Shown: positions 15,174-23,809, counted from the first letter of the stretch. The stretch is DNA of 24,345 bases from Cryomorphaceae bacterium (GCA_013911625.1 JACESW010000004.1:1-24345); one strand, 5' to 3'. Translations and numbers: made by a program. The notes: generated by a model not told the origin, from the letters alone.

Positions 15174-15782
15174 TTATTTCTGTCTAAGGTTCAATTCTTG
15201 AAAGTAGTCCCAAGAACTACGTCCTAAGTTAAAGAACACATCTAAAGCACTCAAGTTGCTTTCAAACCCATTTTTTTCCTGGAAAACTTGCAGGTATTCT
15301 GGAAATTGAATCTCTGTATTTTTCTTTGGATGCAAGGCCCTTACGTCGATGCCGGAAATTTCTATCTCAAAAGAGGATGTAGCAATTATCGGAGTATTTA
15401 ATTCGAGCCAATAAAAGTAGAGTTCAATGGTGCGCATATTTAACTCCCAAAGCGTCTCGTACTCTTGCCCAAACATCTCCTCAATATCTGGAAAAAGAAC
15501 TTCAAAGAAAGGCGCATTAGAATAGGCCGTCTCTATAGATCTGAGATGATTTTTCACCCAAGGCTCACCGTAAGACACTGGGGTGGAAAGTATCTCCTTT
15601 ATACTTCTGTCTACCGGGACGCTTAGTATCTGTCTACCGTTTGGACCGGCAATTTCTGTTCTAGACCGGTAGCTCTGCTTTTGAAATGATTCGTGCGCTT
15701 CAAGCAGTAATGCATGTCCTTGTACTGCATGTGCTACCCATAAAGCAGGAGGGAAGTATGCAGTAGAGAGGACAGTCGGCAT
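15174..15782 (-). CDS. WbqC-like family protein
   Basis: 202 residues. The N-terminus STAYFPPALWVAHAVQGHAL, then the QKQSYRSRTEIAGPNGRQIL segment with LSVPV, and later KNHLRSIETAYSNAPFFE and LSALDVFFNLG near the C-terminus match the WbqC-like family. Some family members lie in O-antigen or nucleotide-sugar gene clusters; the biochemical activity is not well established. The protein has no signal peptide or membrane helix. It follows lepB by 2 nt and precedes the carboxyltransferase gene by 13 nt, within the parA-lepB run. Family call is confident; function is open. Confidence 0.85.
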   Translation of the reverse strand: MPTVLSTAYFPPALWVAHAVQGHALLLEAHESFQKQSYRSRTEIAGPNGRQILSVPVDRSIKEILSTPVSYGEPWVKNHLRSIETAYSNAPFFEVLFPDIEEMFGQEYETLWELNMRTIELYFYWLELNTPIIATSSFEIEISGIDVRALHPKKNTEIQFPEYLQVFQEKNGFESNLSALDVFFNLGRSSWDYFQELNLRQK

Positions 15783-15784
15783 AA

Positions 15785-17389
15785 TTACTTTTTACGTTTT
15801 CTCAAGAATTGTACGACTTGGTACAATCCAAGCAATACGATGAAATGCCAGAAATAACTTTGACGTTCGCCCTCTCCATTAACGGTGGTGAAAACACGGT
15901 CGGTGCGGATTTTCTCGAACCCTTCACCGTGCTTGTCGTAGCTCATCCAAATAAATACCGGCTTTCCAACAATATGGTCTTCAGGAACATATCCCCATTT
16001 TCGAGCGTCTAAACTGTTGTGGCGATTGTCTCCCATCATCCAGTAATAATTCTTCTCAAACGTATAAGTAGTTGCCAATTCTCCGTCTATGAAAGCCTGG
16101 CCTTCTTTATTGATTTTTAAGTCATTACCCTCGTATTCGCCAATGATTCTTCGGAAAGAGTTCAGGTTTTTCTCCGTCAGATCTACAGTTTGACCTGCCG
16201 CAGGAATGAGTATAGGACCGAAGTTATCCCAGGTATCGTCATAAGGACGCTCCCCGTGACCTGTGTCAGGATTAGGGAATAGAATTTCTTGGGCTTGACC
16301 CGCCTCAATCTCCAGGAGACTAGCAGGTTTTGTAGAATCGATGGGACTTCCAGGACGACTAGCAATGACAGGCCACACTTTAACTACATTGGGCAAAGCG
16401 AGGATATCGTCGACATGTTGTTCTTGCAAGAACATGATGTAATCCGTCTGTGTGCGTTGGTAGACGTCTTGATCGGTAGGATACCTGCGTTGTTGTTCCG
16501 AGGTGAGGTAATTAATATCAAAGTCCTTTTTAAGGCGCTTTTTACTAAAACCTTGCCCGTTGGTTTGTACATAGTACAGGAACTGCGGAAAACTCCTATC
16601 GGGAAACTGCATCGCATTTCCATTGACGAAAACCTTGGTATCAATTACCTCTAGGGTATCTCCAGGTGTTCCTACACAACGCTTGACATAATTCTCCTTC
16701 TTGTCAACGGGCATGTTGTCCATAGGGTAATTAAAGACTACCGGGTCTCCTACCTTAACAGGAGAAATGGCAGGGAGTCTTAGGTAAGGAATCTGAGGCC
16801 AGCTTGCATATGAAGGCACACCGGCGAAAGGTACTTTGTTGTGCACCAAAGGAAGGGAGAGGGGAGTCATTGGCACACGAACTCCGTAATGCATCTTTGA
16901 TACAAATAGGAAATCACCTACCATCAAACTCTTCTCCATAGAACTTGTAGGGATGGTATATGCCTCAAAAGTGGTTGAGCGAATGACTGTCGCCACTACA
17001 ATGGCGAAGAAAATGCTGTTTACACCATCGCCTAAGTTTTTCTTGATGTATTGATCGTCTCTGCCCCAGTACTTGAGTTTTTCTTTATAGTTCAGGTAGC
17101 CTAAATACGCTCCGAACGAGGCCATGACTGCGGCCGTCTGCCAAGTCTTTCTGAATTTAAATACATGAAGAAGCTCATATATCATGATGATACCCATCAC
17201 TACACCTACCACAGGAATACAATACAAAAGCACCCAATACGTTGGACGATCAGTGATTTTTACCAGTACGTAGGTGTTGTAAACAGGGATAAAAGCCTCC
17301 CAGGCTTTACGCTCAGCGGCAACGTAAAATTTCCAACTGACGGCACCAAACCAAAGGGCTTGGACAAGTGTGAAGATGATAAATTCCAT
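15785..17389 (-). CDS. lepB: Signal peptidase I, long Bacteroidota form
   Basis: 534 residues against 324 in E. coli. It cuts signal peptides of exported proteins on the outer face of the inner membrane. The N-terminal 100 residues add several hydrophobic helices (1-20, 50-72, 84-100), including AERKAWEAFIPVYN, a motif I associate with DUF5684-type membrane regions. The S26 core has nucleophile Ser150 in IPTSSMEKSL, general base Lys236 in YVKRCVGTPGD, and the box MMGDNRHNSLDARKWGYVP, where the usual DSR is DAR. About 190 residues separate the Lys box from the GDNR box, a long insertion. A last hydrophobic helix precedes the basic end RKRKK. It follows dapB by 54 nt and wbqC follows after 2 nt. 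Exported proteins encoded nearby are likely substrates; lipoproteins would use LspA instead. Confidence 0.95.
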   Translation of the reverse strand: MEFIIFTLVQALWFGAVSWKFYVAAERKAWEAFIPVYNTYVLVKITDRPTYWVLLYCIPVVGVVMGIIMIYELLHVFKFRKTWQTAAVMASFGAYLGYLNYKEKLKYWGRDDQYIKKNLGDGVNSIFFAIVVATVIRSTTFEAYTIPTSSMEKSLMVGDFLFVSKMHYGVRVPMTPLSLPLVHNKVPFAGVPSYASWPQIPYLRLPAISPVKVGDPVVFNYPMDNMPVDKKENYVKRCVGTPGDTLEVIDTKVFVNGNAMQFPDRSFPQFLYYVQTNGQGFSKKRLKKDFDINYLTSEQQRRYPTDQDVYQRTQTDYIMFLQEQHVDDILALPNVVKVWPVIASRPGSPIDSTKPASLLEIEAGQAQEILFPNPDTGHGERPYDDTWDNFGPILIPAAGQTVDLTEKNLNSFRRIIGEYEGNDLKINKEGQAFIDGELATTYTFEKNYYWMMGDNRHNSLDARKWGYVPEDHIVGKPVFIWMSYDKHGEGFEKIRTDRVFTTVNGEGERQSYFWHFIVLLGLYQVVQFLRKRKK

Positions 17390-17443
17390 GTGGTGAAATT
17401 AGGCTATTCGAATTCGTTAATCTGTTAGTCTTTTGTGAAAGTA

Positions 17444-18145
17444 TTAGAGACCCAGTACATCTCTCATTCCGAAGACACCTGCTTTACCTTGTATCCACTC
17501 GGCAGCGATTAATGCCCCCTGGGCAAATCCTTCGCGAGTGTGTGCATGGTGCTCTAAGGACAGCTTGTCTATGCTGCTTTCATACGTTACTGTGTGAGTT
17601 CCGCAATACGGATCAATACGGTCGTCGGTAATTTGCAGTGCGCCTTCCTCTTTGGACTGTGACCATTTTTTTAGCTCTGGGTAGGCTTGAATGATGCCCT
17701 CTGCTGTAGTGATAGCAGTACCGGATGGTGCATCCTTTTTTCCAGTATGGTGTATTTCATGAACACTCGGTGTATACATCTTATGGTCTTTCATCAGTGC
17801 AGACAGCTTTTCATTGATGACGAAGAATAAATTGACACCGAGCGAAAAATTGGAGGCATACAGGAAAGCCGTTTCGTTCTCTTTAGCAGCCTCGTCGGCT
17901 TTACTTTTCTGATCAAGCCATCCAGTAGTACCACTAATCACCGGAGTTCCAGTACCTAAAATGCTCGTAATCGTCTTCAAGGCAGCATCAGGTTGCGTGA
18001 ACTCTATAGCGACATCTGTAGCTTTAACTGCCTCTAAATCAATGGACTCTCCGTTGTTAATGTAGCCTACTTCGTGTCCTCTTTCTTTGGCCATACGTTC
18101 AATGGCTTGCCCCATTCTTCCGTAACCTATAATGGATATTTTCAT
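17444..18145 (-). CDS. dapB: 4-hydroxy-tetrahydrodipicolinate reductase
   Basis: 233 residues, a little shorter than the 273 of E. coli but normal for Bacteroidota as far as I remember. It reduces 4-hydroxy-tetrahydrodipicolinate to tetrahydrodipicolinate with NAD(P)H, on the path to diaminopimelate and lysine. Visible motifs: nucleotide-binding GYGRMGQ at 7-13, SGTTGW at 71-76, the substrate and catalytic region EIHHTGKKDAPSGTA at 130-144, and a closing GALIAAEWIQGKAGVFGM. All key residues are present. The start codon overlaps the stop of the DUF5683 gene by 4 nt (ATGA), which suggests coupled translation. Confidence 0.97.
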   Translation of the reverse strand: MKISIIGYGRMGQAIERMAKERGHEVGYINNGESIDLEAVKATDVAIEFTQPDAALKTITSILGTGTPVISGTTGWLDQKSKADEAAKENETAFLYASNFSLGVNLFFVINEKLSALMKDHKMYTPSVHEIHHTGKKDAPSGTAITTAEGIIQAYPELKKWSQSKEEGALQITDDRIDPYCGTHTVTYESSIDKLSLEHHAHTREGFAQGALIAAEWIQGKAGVFGMRDVLGL

Positions 18146-18765
18146 GGCAATGTCAATGTGAGTTTAATGCCAGGGCTTGCAAAAGCTCCTGCATAATAAT
18201 TCGTTTGGATAATGGCAGGTTGAAGACTGAGATCATCACTGACATCAAAGTCGTAAAGGTGGGCATCAATATTCGCATCTAAGATGCTTAATACATAAAC
18301 ACCGATGATGCCGAAGAAAGCATATTCACGCTGTGTTCTTAGTGCATCCATATAGCCTATGGCCTCCAAAGCAACGCCCTCTGCAGTATTCTGGTAAAAT
18401 GGAGCGGGCAGTCCACTGAAAAGCGCTGGTTGCGCCGTTTCAAGATCCGTTCTTGTAACTAACGCCGGTTCGTCTATAATGAGCTGCAAAACACTTTTAT
18501 AGGCTTTGAAGTCCTGGTCAAGGTCATAGTAGTAGTAGCCTGCACCACCAATAGCGCCCCAAACCAACGGAATTTTCCAATACTTCTTATTGTAAAATTG
18601 TCCAGCTCCAGGAATGAGTGCAAGGGTAGTGGCTCGCTTGATATTGTGCTTTGCAGCCTCAGTATGCAGGTGTTCTGAATGACCAACAGTGTTCGTATCA
18701 GCCTCTTGCGCACTTAGGTTGTAAAAAGCTGATAGTAATAGAGATATGATTAATCTCTTAACCAT
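18142..18765 (-). CDS. DUF5683 family membrane protein
   Basis: 207 residues. The signal peptide is MVKRLIISLLLSAFYNLSAQ. The family core is ATTLALIPGAGQFYNKKYWK followed by IPLVWGAIGGAGYYYYDLD, which matches DUF5683; a further hydrophobic helix is AFFGIIGVYVLSILDANIDAHLYDFDVSDD. The mature protein probably has two or three membrane helices. Its function is unknown. In Bacteroidota I recall this family sitting between parB and dapB, as here. Its start lies 8 nt inside the 3' end of parB and its stop overlaps the dapB start, so it is firmly locked into the operon. Confidence 0.88.
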   Translation of the reverse strand: MVKRLIISLLLSAFYNLSAQEADTNTVGHSEHLHTEAAKHNIKRATTLALIPGAGQFYNKKYWKIPLVWGAIGGAGYYYYDLDQDFKAYKSVLQLIIDEPALVTRTDLETAQPALFSGLPAPFYQNTAEGVALEAIGYMDALRTQREYAFFGIIGVYVLSILDANIDAHLYDFDVSDDLSLQPAIIQTNYYAGAFASPGIKLTLTLP

Positions 18766-19678
18766 TTAGTTTAGCTATTATTTCAGCTAATTCTTGATCG
18801 GAAGTAAAGTCAATTTGAATTTTACCTTTCCCTTTAGCGCCTTGTGAGATGGCTACTTTGGTACTAAAATATTCAGTCAGCTGACCTTCCAAACGAAGCA
18901 GTTCGCTCGGTTTCTCCGGTTTCGGTTGCGTTTCCTCTGGAGACTTGATAGCCTTCACTATGGACTCAACCTTACGAACACTAAGACCTTCTTTCAGAAT
19001 CTTCTTGTAAACATCTATCTGGTTCTCTTCGGTGGGTAGGTTGAGTAATGCGCGTGCATGACCCATGGTGAAAACGACATTGGTTGTTCCCTCGTTGTTT
19101 TCGTCAGCGCTTTCGTTTCGATGTAAATCTCTTAATTCTGCTTGTATCAACGCTGGAAGCTTCAGTAGCCTTAGAAAGTTCGTAATAGTCGAACGCCCTT
19201 TTCCAAGTCGCTGAGCCACTTGTTCTTGGTTAAGACCAAGTTCGTCCATCATTCGCTTACACGAGTAGGCCATTTCGATAGGGTCGAGGTCTTCGCGTTG
19301 CAGATTCTCAACGATTGCAAGTTCAAGGAGTTGTCTATCGTCTGCTAAACGCACGTACGCTGGAATTTCTCGCAATCCCGCCATTTGCGAAGCACGGAAC
19401 CTACGTTCACCCGAAATAAGTTCAAACTTCATCCCATTCTTACGAACCGTAATGGGTTGAATGATGCCAACTTCTGAGATACTTTGAGCAAGCTCTACAA
19501 GTGCATCGTTATCGAAGTTGCTACGAGGCTGAAAAGGGTTGGTAGTGATGCTGTCAACAGGAATGGATGCAACAGAACCCACGAGCTTTTCAGCTCCCTT
19601 GTCTGTTACCTTATTAACCTTTGCTGCTTCATCGCCAAGAATGGCAGATAGCCCTTTCCCCATTGCTCTTTTAGCCAT
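18758..19678 (-). CDS. parB: Chromosome-partitioning protein ParB
   Basis: 306 residues. It binds parS sites near the origin, loads as a CTP-dependent sliding clamp and works with ParA to segregate chromosomes. The N-terminus MAKRAMGKGLSAILGDE is typical of chromosomal ParB. The ParB/Srx domain has NPFQPR at 47-52, the CTP-binding box GERRFRA at 90-96, and ENLQRED at 124-130. The helix-turn-helix lies at about 150-172 (NQEQVAQRLGKGRSTITNFL), followed by GHARALLNLP. The last 45 residues form the dimerisation domain. A polar insert (about 186-200, NESADENNEGTTN) precedes the GHARAL segment. It follows parA after 4 nt and overlaps the DUF5683 start by 8 nt. Confidence 0.97.
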   Translation of the reverse strand: MAKRAMGKGLSAILGDEAAKVNKVTDKGAEKLVGSVASIPVDSITTNPFQPRSNFDNDALVELAQSISEVGIIQPITVRKNGMKFELISGERRFRASQMAGLREIPAYVRLADDRQLLELAIVENLQREDLDPIEMAYSCKRMMDELGLNQEQVAQRLGKGRSTITNFLRLLKLPALIQAELRDLHRNESADENNEGTTNVVFTMGHARALLNLPTEENQIDVYKKILKEGLSVRKVESIVKAIKSPEETQPKPEKPSELLRLEGQLTEYFSTKVAISQGAKGKGKIQIDFTSDQELAEIIAKLNG

Positions 19679-19682
19679 AGTA

Positions 19683-20447
19683 TTACGCTCCTTTTGCGAT
19701 TATTTCTTGTGCTAAAGTTAGGTAATTCTCAGCGCCTTTACTGCTTGCGTCGTACGCAATGATAGGCTCGCCGTGCGATGGCGCCTCACTTAACTTAATA
19801 TTTCTGTGAATAATGGTTTCAAATACTAACCCTTCGAAGTGGATTTTAACCTCTTCAGCAACTTGGTTGCTTAGGCGAAGACGAGAGTCAAACATGGTCA
19901 ACAGCAAGCCTTGAATACTAAGGTGTTCATTGTGAAGCTCTTGTACTTTCTTGATCGTGTTTAATAGTTTACCTAGACCTTCAAGCGCATAATATTCACA
20001 CTGGATGGGTACTAGAACTCCATCGGCTGCAGTTAGCGCGTTAAGTGTAATAAGTCCTAATGACGGTGCACAATCAATGATGATGTAATCGTATGTATCA
20101 CGAACCGGTTCAAGGGCTTTGGCCAAGAAAAATTCTCTTTTGGGCTGGTCAATGATTTCTAACTCAACCGCGACTAAATCTAACTGGGCAGGGACAATAT
20201 CTACGTTCGGTGTATTGGTGCTGTGGATAAGATCGGCAACTTTACTTGCTCCTTCAATGAGTTCATAAGTGCCTTGTGTTGCATCATCGTGTGTGAGGCC
20301 AAAGCCGCTCGTAGCATTTGCTTGGGGGTCAGCATCGACGATGAGTACTTTTTTTTCCAAAGCGCCTAACGCAGCACTTAGGTTAACGGCTGTAGTGGTT
20401 TTCCCTACGCCTCCTTTTTGATTGGCAATAGCAATAATTCTACCCAT
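19683..20447 (-). CDS. parA: Chromosome-partitioning ATPase ParA
   Basis: 254 residues from the ATG at 20447; an in-frame start 21 nt upstream adds MLVNNRS, which is unusual for the family, and would lie between the box and the ATG. The deviant Walker A motif is KGGVGKTTT at 11-19 with signature Lys11 and Lys16. Walker A' is IVDADPQANATSGFG (Asp38, Asp40), and Walker B is IIIDCAPSLG. It is a dimeric ATPase that binds DNA non-specifically and moves ParB-parS complexes. It is the first gene of the long minus-strand run, with a perfect TAnnTTTG box 22 nt upstream of the ATG. Confidence 0.97.
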   Translation of the reverse strand: MGRIIAIANQKGGVGKTTTAVNLSAALGALEKKVLIVDADPQANATSGFGLTHDDATQGTYELIEGASKVADLIHSTNTPNVDIVPAQLDLVAVELEIIDQPKREFFLAKALEPVRDTYDYIIIDCAPSLGLITLNALTAADGVLVPIQCEYYALEGLGKLLNTIKKVQELHNEHLSIQGLLLTMFDSRLRLSNQVAEEVKIHFEGLVFETIIHRNIKLSEAPSHGEPIIAYDASSKGAENYLTLAQEIIAKGA

Positions 20448-20469
20448 GGATCTATTGTTTACAAGCACT

Positions 20470-20477
20470 CAAATGTA
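20470..20477 (-). promoter_or_regulatory. Candidate -7 box for the parA operon
   Basis: The minus-strand sequence TACATTTG is a perfect match to TAnnTTTG and ends 22 nt upstream of the parA ATG. A TTTG lies 14 nt upstream of the box, closer than the usual spacing. The 92-nt gap between the ABC exporter gene and parA holds no terminator I can see. Confidence 0.45.
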
Positions 20478-20539
20478 AGTGAATGCATCGCCAAATGCTA
20501 AAAAAGAAATTAACAAATGGAGTTCCTGCGGCTATTGGA

Positions 20540-22294
20540 TTATTGGTCCAATTGGAGACTGATAAGCTCGCTATAATGGCCCCCTGCAATCTCGAGTTCT
20601 TCGTGCGTACCTTTTTCGATGATTTGTCCATTTTCCAGACAAATAATCTGTTCACAGTGCTTTACACTACTGATTCGGTGTGCAACGATCATTGATGAAA
20701 TGGAAGCGGTGGCCTCCTTGATGTTTCCCAGAATGAGCTCTTCTGTTTCTGTATCTACAGCACTTAAACAATCGTCAAAGACCATGAGTTTCGGAGATTT
20801 TGCTAGGGCACGAGCAATACTAACGCGCTGTTTCTGTCCGCCACTCAAGGTGACACCACGTTCGCCTACGGTTGTTTCGTACTGTTTTGGAAATTCGATG
20901 ATGTTGTCGTGTACACCGGCAGCCATCGCTGCTTGTTCGACTTGATTTTGATTGAATTCATCCAATCCAAAAGCAATATTGCGAGCAATGGTATCGCTGA
21001 ATAGGAAGGCCTCTTGCGGAACCCATCCTAAATATTTTTTAAGCGTTGGTAGATGCCAGTCTTTGACGTTAACACCATCGATCAATATTTCGCCTTCGGT
21101 AGGGTCGTATTGTCGAACCATAAGGGCGGTGATGGTGCTCTTTCCGGACCCTGTCTTGCCCAAGATGCCGAGGCTATGTCCCGCTTCAAGCGTAAAACTC
21201 ACATTGTCCAAGGCTTGAATACCGCTGTTGGGATAGGTAAAGCTGACGTTCTTGAAAGTGACTGTTCCTTGAAAATTAGAGGGTCGGTAATCGCCTGATT
21301 TGAAATCAGGTTCCTCCGATAAGAATTCGTTCAAACGCTCCATGGAGGCTGCAGCGCTTTGCACAAGGCTGGTCACCCAGCCTATAGAGGCTATTGGCCA
21401 AGTAAGAAGGTTTACATAATAAATAAACTCCGTGATGTTTCCTGCACTGACCTCACCTGCAAAGTACAATTGGCCACCGACGAAAATGGTAATCAACGTC
21501 GAGATACCTACCATAAGTATCATGATGGGCTGAAACGTGGCATTCACGCGGAAGAGTTCTTCATTCACAGAACGATATTCAACGGCCTCCGCTTTGAATT
21601 TCGCGTTGAACCAATGTAATCTGTGGTACGATTTAATGACGCGCATGCCGGAAAAACTTTCCTGTGCGAAAGTGCTCAGCGTGCTCAGTTGTTGTTGGAC
21701 GGCAAGGGATTTGACATTAATCAAATTGGCCACCTTATACACTAGGAAAGCCAATAGAGGAAGGGGAGCTAAGGTCAAGAGTGTCAATTTCGGGCTTACA
21801 CTGATCATTATTGAAATAACCAATATGATCGTAAAGCCCGTATTTAGGGCGTACATTATGGCCGGACCTACATACATCCTGACTTTTCCTACGTCTTCGG
21901 AAATGCGATTCATCAAATCACCGGTATTGTTTTGCTTGAAAAACCGCTGAGTTAATCGCTGGTATTGTTCGAAAACTACATTTTTCAAATCGTACTCAAT
22001 GTGACGAGACATGACCACAATGGTCTGACGCATGAAGTACATAAAAATCCCCTGCAGCACTGCTGAGGCAATAATGAAAAGACCGTATTTAATCAGCTCC
22101 CATCTAACGAGCTCATTTTGAACGGCTCCACTCTTGTAATTTTCAATGACCGCTGCGATTGTATTGAAGCTGTTACGAATCAATAAGGCGGGGAAGAGCT
22201 TGAAGATGACAGATACGATGACAAAGAATGCCCCGGCGCCAAGCAACCACTTGTACTTAATGAAGTATTTGTTGAGATATTTTAGTGCTTGCAT
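20540..22294 (-). CDS. Type I ABC exporter, fused membrane and ATPase domains
   Basis: 584 residues from the ATG at 22294; an alternative start 39 nt upstream gives a polar leader (MAQIYCGTHLRND) unlike the family. Six membrane helices in the first 310 or so residues are followed by an ATPase domain: Walker A LGKTGSGKST at 378-387, Q-loop Gln427, signature LSGGQKQR at 483-490, Walker B LMVFDD at 503-508, D-loop SAVD and H-loop His539. The residue after the Walker B Asp, normally the catalytic Glu, is Asp508 (FDDCLSAVD), as in MdlA/MdlB-type and degenerate-site exporter subunits. It may work as a homodimer or with a partner encoded elsewhere. Likely cargo is a lipid or drug-like molecule, unproven. 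It is divergent from nusB. Confidence 0.9.
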   Translation of the reverse strand: MQALKYLNKYFIKYKWLLGAGAFFVIVSVIFKLFPALLIRNSFNTIAAVIENYKSGAVQNELVRWELIKYGLFIIASAVLQGIFMYFMRQTIVVMSRHIEYDLKNVVFEQYQRLTQRFFKQNNTGDLMNRISEDVGKVRMYVGPAIMYALNTGFTIILVISIMISVSPKLTLLTLAPLPLLAFLVYKVANLINVKSLAVQQQLSTLSTFAQESFSGMRVIKSYHRLHWFNAKFKAEAVEYRSVNEELFRVNATFQPIMILMVGISTLITIFVGGQLYFAGEVSAGNITEFIYYVNLLTWPIASIGWVTSLVQSAAASMERLNEFLSEEPDFKSGDYRPSNFQGTVTFKNVSFTYPNSGIQALDNVSFTLEAGHSLGILGKTGSGKSTITALMVRQYDPTEGEILIDGVNVKDWHLPTLKKYLGWVPQEAFLFSDTIARNIAFGLDEFNQNQVEQAAMAAGVHDNIIEFPKQYETTVGERGVTLSGGQKQRVSIARALAKSPKLMVFDDCLSAVDTETEELILGNIKEATASISSMIVAHRISSVKHCEQIICLENGQIIEKGTHEELEIAGGHYSELISLQLDQ

Positions 22295-22359
22295 ATCGTT
22301 TCTTAGATGCGTTCCGCAGTATATTTGTGCCAAAGAAAAGCTCTTTGCATGCGGTCGTT

Positions 22360-22367
22360 CAAAAATA
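22360..22367 (-). promoter_or_regulatory. Candidate -7 box for the ABC exporter gene
   Basis: The minus-strand sequence TATTTTTG matches TAnnTTTG. It lies 65 nt upstream of the ATG at 22294, within the 137-nt divergent gap to nusB. No -33 TTG sits at the expected spacing. The gap shows no clear plus-strand box for nusB. Confidence 0.3.
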
Positions 22368-22431
22368 ACAAGACTTTGATGAATTCAGTTCTGTTGAGCA
22401 AGAATCGTATGCCCAATATTTTCCAATTTTT

Positions 22432-23367
22432 ATGATCACAAGGAGACACATCAGAATTAAGGTTCTGCACCACCTCTATGCCCATGCATCAGATAATGAG
22501 CTTGGCGCTGCGACATTGCTTAAGAACTTAGACAAGAGTCTAGAAGAGGTACACGATTTATTCATTTGGGATATCCATGCCTTGTTGCGTATTCACAGTA
22601 CTGCTAGTGATCGACTTGATAAAGTGCGCAGCCGAAAAGTACCAGATAGTGCGTTGGCGGATCGTATTTCAGCTTTTACAGACATTCCATTTTTTGATCT
22701 CGTTCGTAATGATGCGAGATTGATTGCGTTTAGCGAAGGTGTACATGCGGACTGGAGCGCCTACGACAATCACTTCAGAGGGCTTTGGGAACAAGTCTTT
22801 GAGAGTGAGGAGTACGATAAGTTATTGGCAATGCGCGATGATTTCGGGGCACAAAAGCGCTTCATTAAATACATGTACCAAGAATATATCGCAGAGAACG
22901 AGTTACTCCACGATATTTACGAAGACATGCATGTAGGGTGGAGCGACGACGTGGATGCGGCCCAGATGATGAGTGGTAAGGTCATTTCCAGTTGGAACGA
23001 CCAAGGTGGATTGATCATCCCTAGTCTTTACAAGGACGAGGGCGATGCAGCCTTTGGTGCATTGTTGATGCGCAAGTACTTTGAATTCGCAGTAGATAGT
23101 GAAGCGCGAATTGAGAATAAGAGTAAAAACTGGGAGAGCGATCGCATTGCGAAATTGGACGTGGTACTCATGAAATTATGTGTTGCAGAGTGGCGCGGAA
23201 TGGAGGAGATACCTGTTAAGGTGAGTATGAATGAATACCTAGATTTGGCAAAAGAATACAGCACTCCAAAAAGTTCTTCATTCATCAATGGTATACTTGA
23301 CAAAATCGTTACTAATTTGCGTGAAGAAGGCTTGCTTCAAAAGGTAGGCCGAGGAATAATTGAATAA
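22432..23367 (+). CDS. nusB: Transcription antitermination factor NusB, long Bacteroidota form
   Basis: 311 residues, about twice the 139 of E. coli NusB; the long form is usual in Bacteroidota. The N-terminus ITRRHIRIKVLHHLYAHAS matches the RNA-binding Arg-rich opening of NusB. The C-terminal half has the family's RIAKLDVVLMKLCVAEW, EIPVKVSMNEYLDLAKEYS and SSFINGILDKIVTNL. The middle (about 60-200) is a helical insertion specific to this group. NusB with NusE binds boxA RNA and supports rRNA antitermination and maturation. It is divergent from the ABC exporter, followed after 10 nt by the DUF1573 lipoprotein gene, and begins the nusB-DUF1573-yajC-YbbR cluster. Confidence 0.95.
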   Translation: MITRRHIRIKVLHHLYAHASDNELGAATLLKNLDKSLEEVHDLFIWDIHALLRIHSTASDRLDKVRSRKVPDSALADRISAFTDIPFFDLVRNDARLIAFSEGVHADWSAYDNHFRGLWEQVFESEEYDKLLAMRDDFGAQKRFIKYMYQEYIAENELLHDIYEDMHVGWSDDVDAAQMMSGKVISSWNDQGGLIIPSLYKDEGDAAFGALLMRKYFEFAVDSEARIENKSKNWESDRIAKLDVVLMKLCVAEWRGMEEIPVKVSMNEYLDLAKEYSTPKSSSFINGILDKIVTNLREEGLLQKVGRGIIE

Positions 23368-23377
23368 ACTTAAAACA

Positions 23378-23809
23378 ATGAAAAAACTAGTTGTACTAGC
23401 CGCAGGATTATTAGTGTTTACAGCATGTAACAATGCTGCAGATAGAATTGAAGCGCCAACAGAGCCTGCTTCAGAAACAATGATGGAAGCACTTCCAGCA
23501 ATTTCATTCGACACAGACTTCCACGACTTCGGTGAGATTCAAGAAGGTGAAGTGGTGAACTATACCTTTAATTTCACCAATGAAGGCGAGGGGCCGCTAA
23601 TCATTTCTAATGCACAAGGTTCTTGTGGTTGTACAGTACCACAGTGGCCACGTCAACCTATTGCACCGGGTGCTACAGGAGAAATTAAAGTAAGCTTTAA
23701 CTCATCAGGACGTGCGGGCAAGCAAGACAAGCGTGTAACGTTGACCACGAATGCCGTACCGCAAACTAAAGTCTTGAACATTACATCAACCGTAATTTCG
23801 AATAAGTAA
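23378..23809 (+). CDS. DUF1573 lipoprotein
   Basis: 143 residues from the ATG at 23378. An in-frame upstream ATG at 23360 overlaps the end of nusB and puts a polar MNKLKT before the signal peptide, so it is less likely. The lipobox LLVFTAC gives lipidated Cys at about 17. The rest is a DUF1573 domain: FDTDFHDFGEIQEGEVV, YTFNFTNEGEGPLIIS, the conserved GSCGCTVPQWP, and PIAPGATGEIKVSFNSSGR. The domain is an Ig-like fold (ASH/MSP type) found in many periplasmic Bacteroidota proteins; its function is not established. The stop shares a base with the yajC start (TAATG). Confidence 0.92.
   Translation: MKKLVVLAAGLLVFTACNNAADRIEAPTEPASETMMEALPAISFDTDFHDFGEIQEGEVVNYTFNFTNEGEGPLIISNAQGSCGCTVPQWPRQPIAPGATGEIKVSFNSSGRAGKQDKRVTLTTNAVPQTKVLNITSTVISNK

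Noticed and set aside
18758..20540. Possible parS site (TGTTTCACGTGAAACA) near parAB
   Set aside because: No full or near match was seen around the par genes. The only CACGTG noticed, near 1101, lacks the flanking palindrome.
20540..22379. Several plus-strand frames of 70-137 residues within the ABC exporter gene
   Set aside because: Antisense shadows of a well-conserved coding frame, without start signals or recognisable domains.
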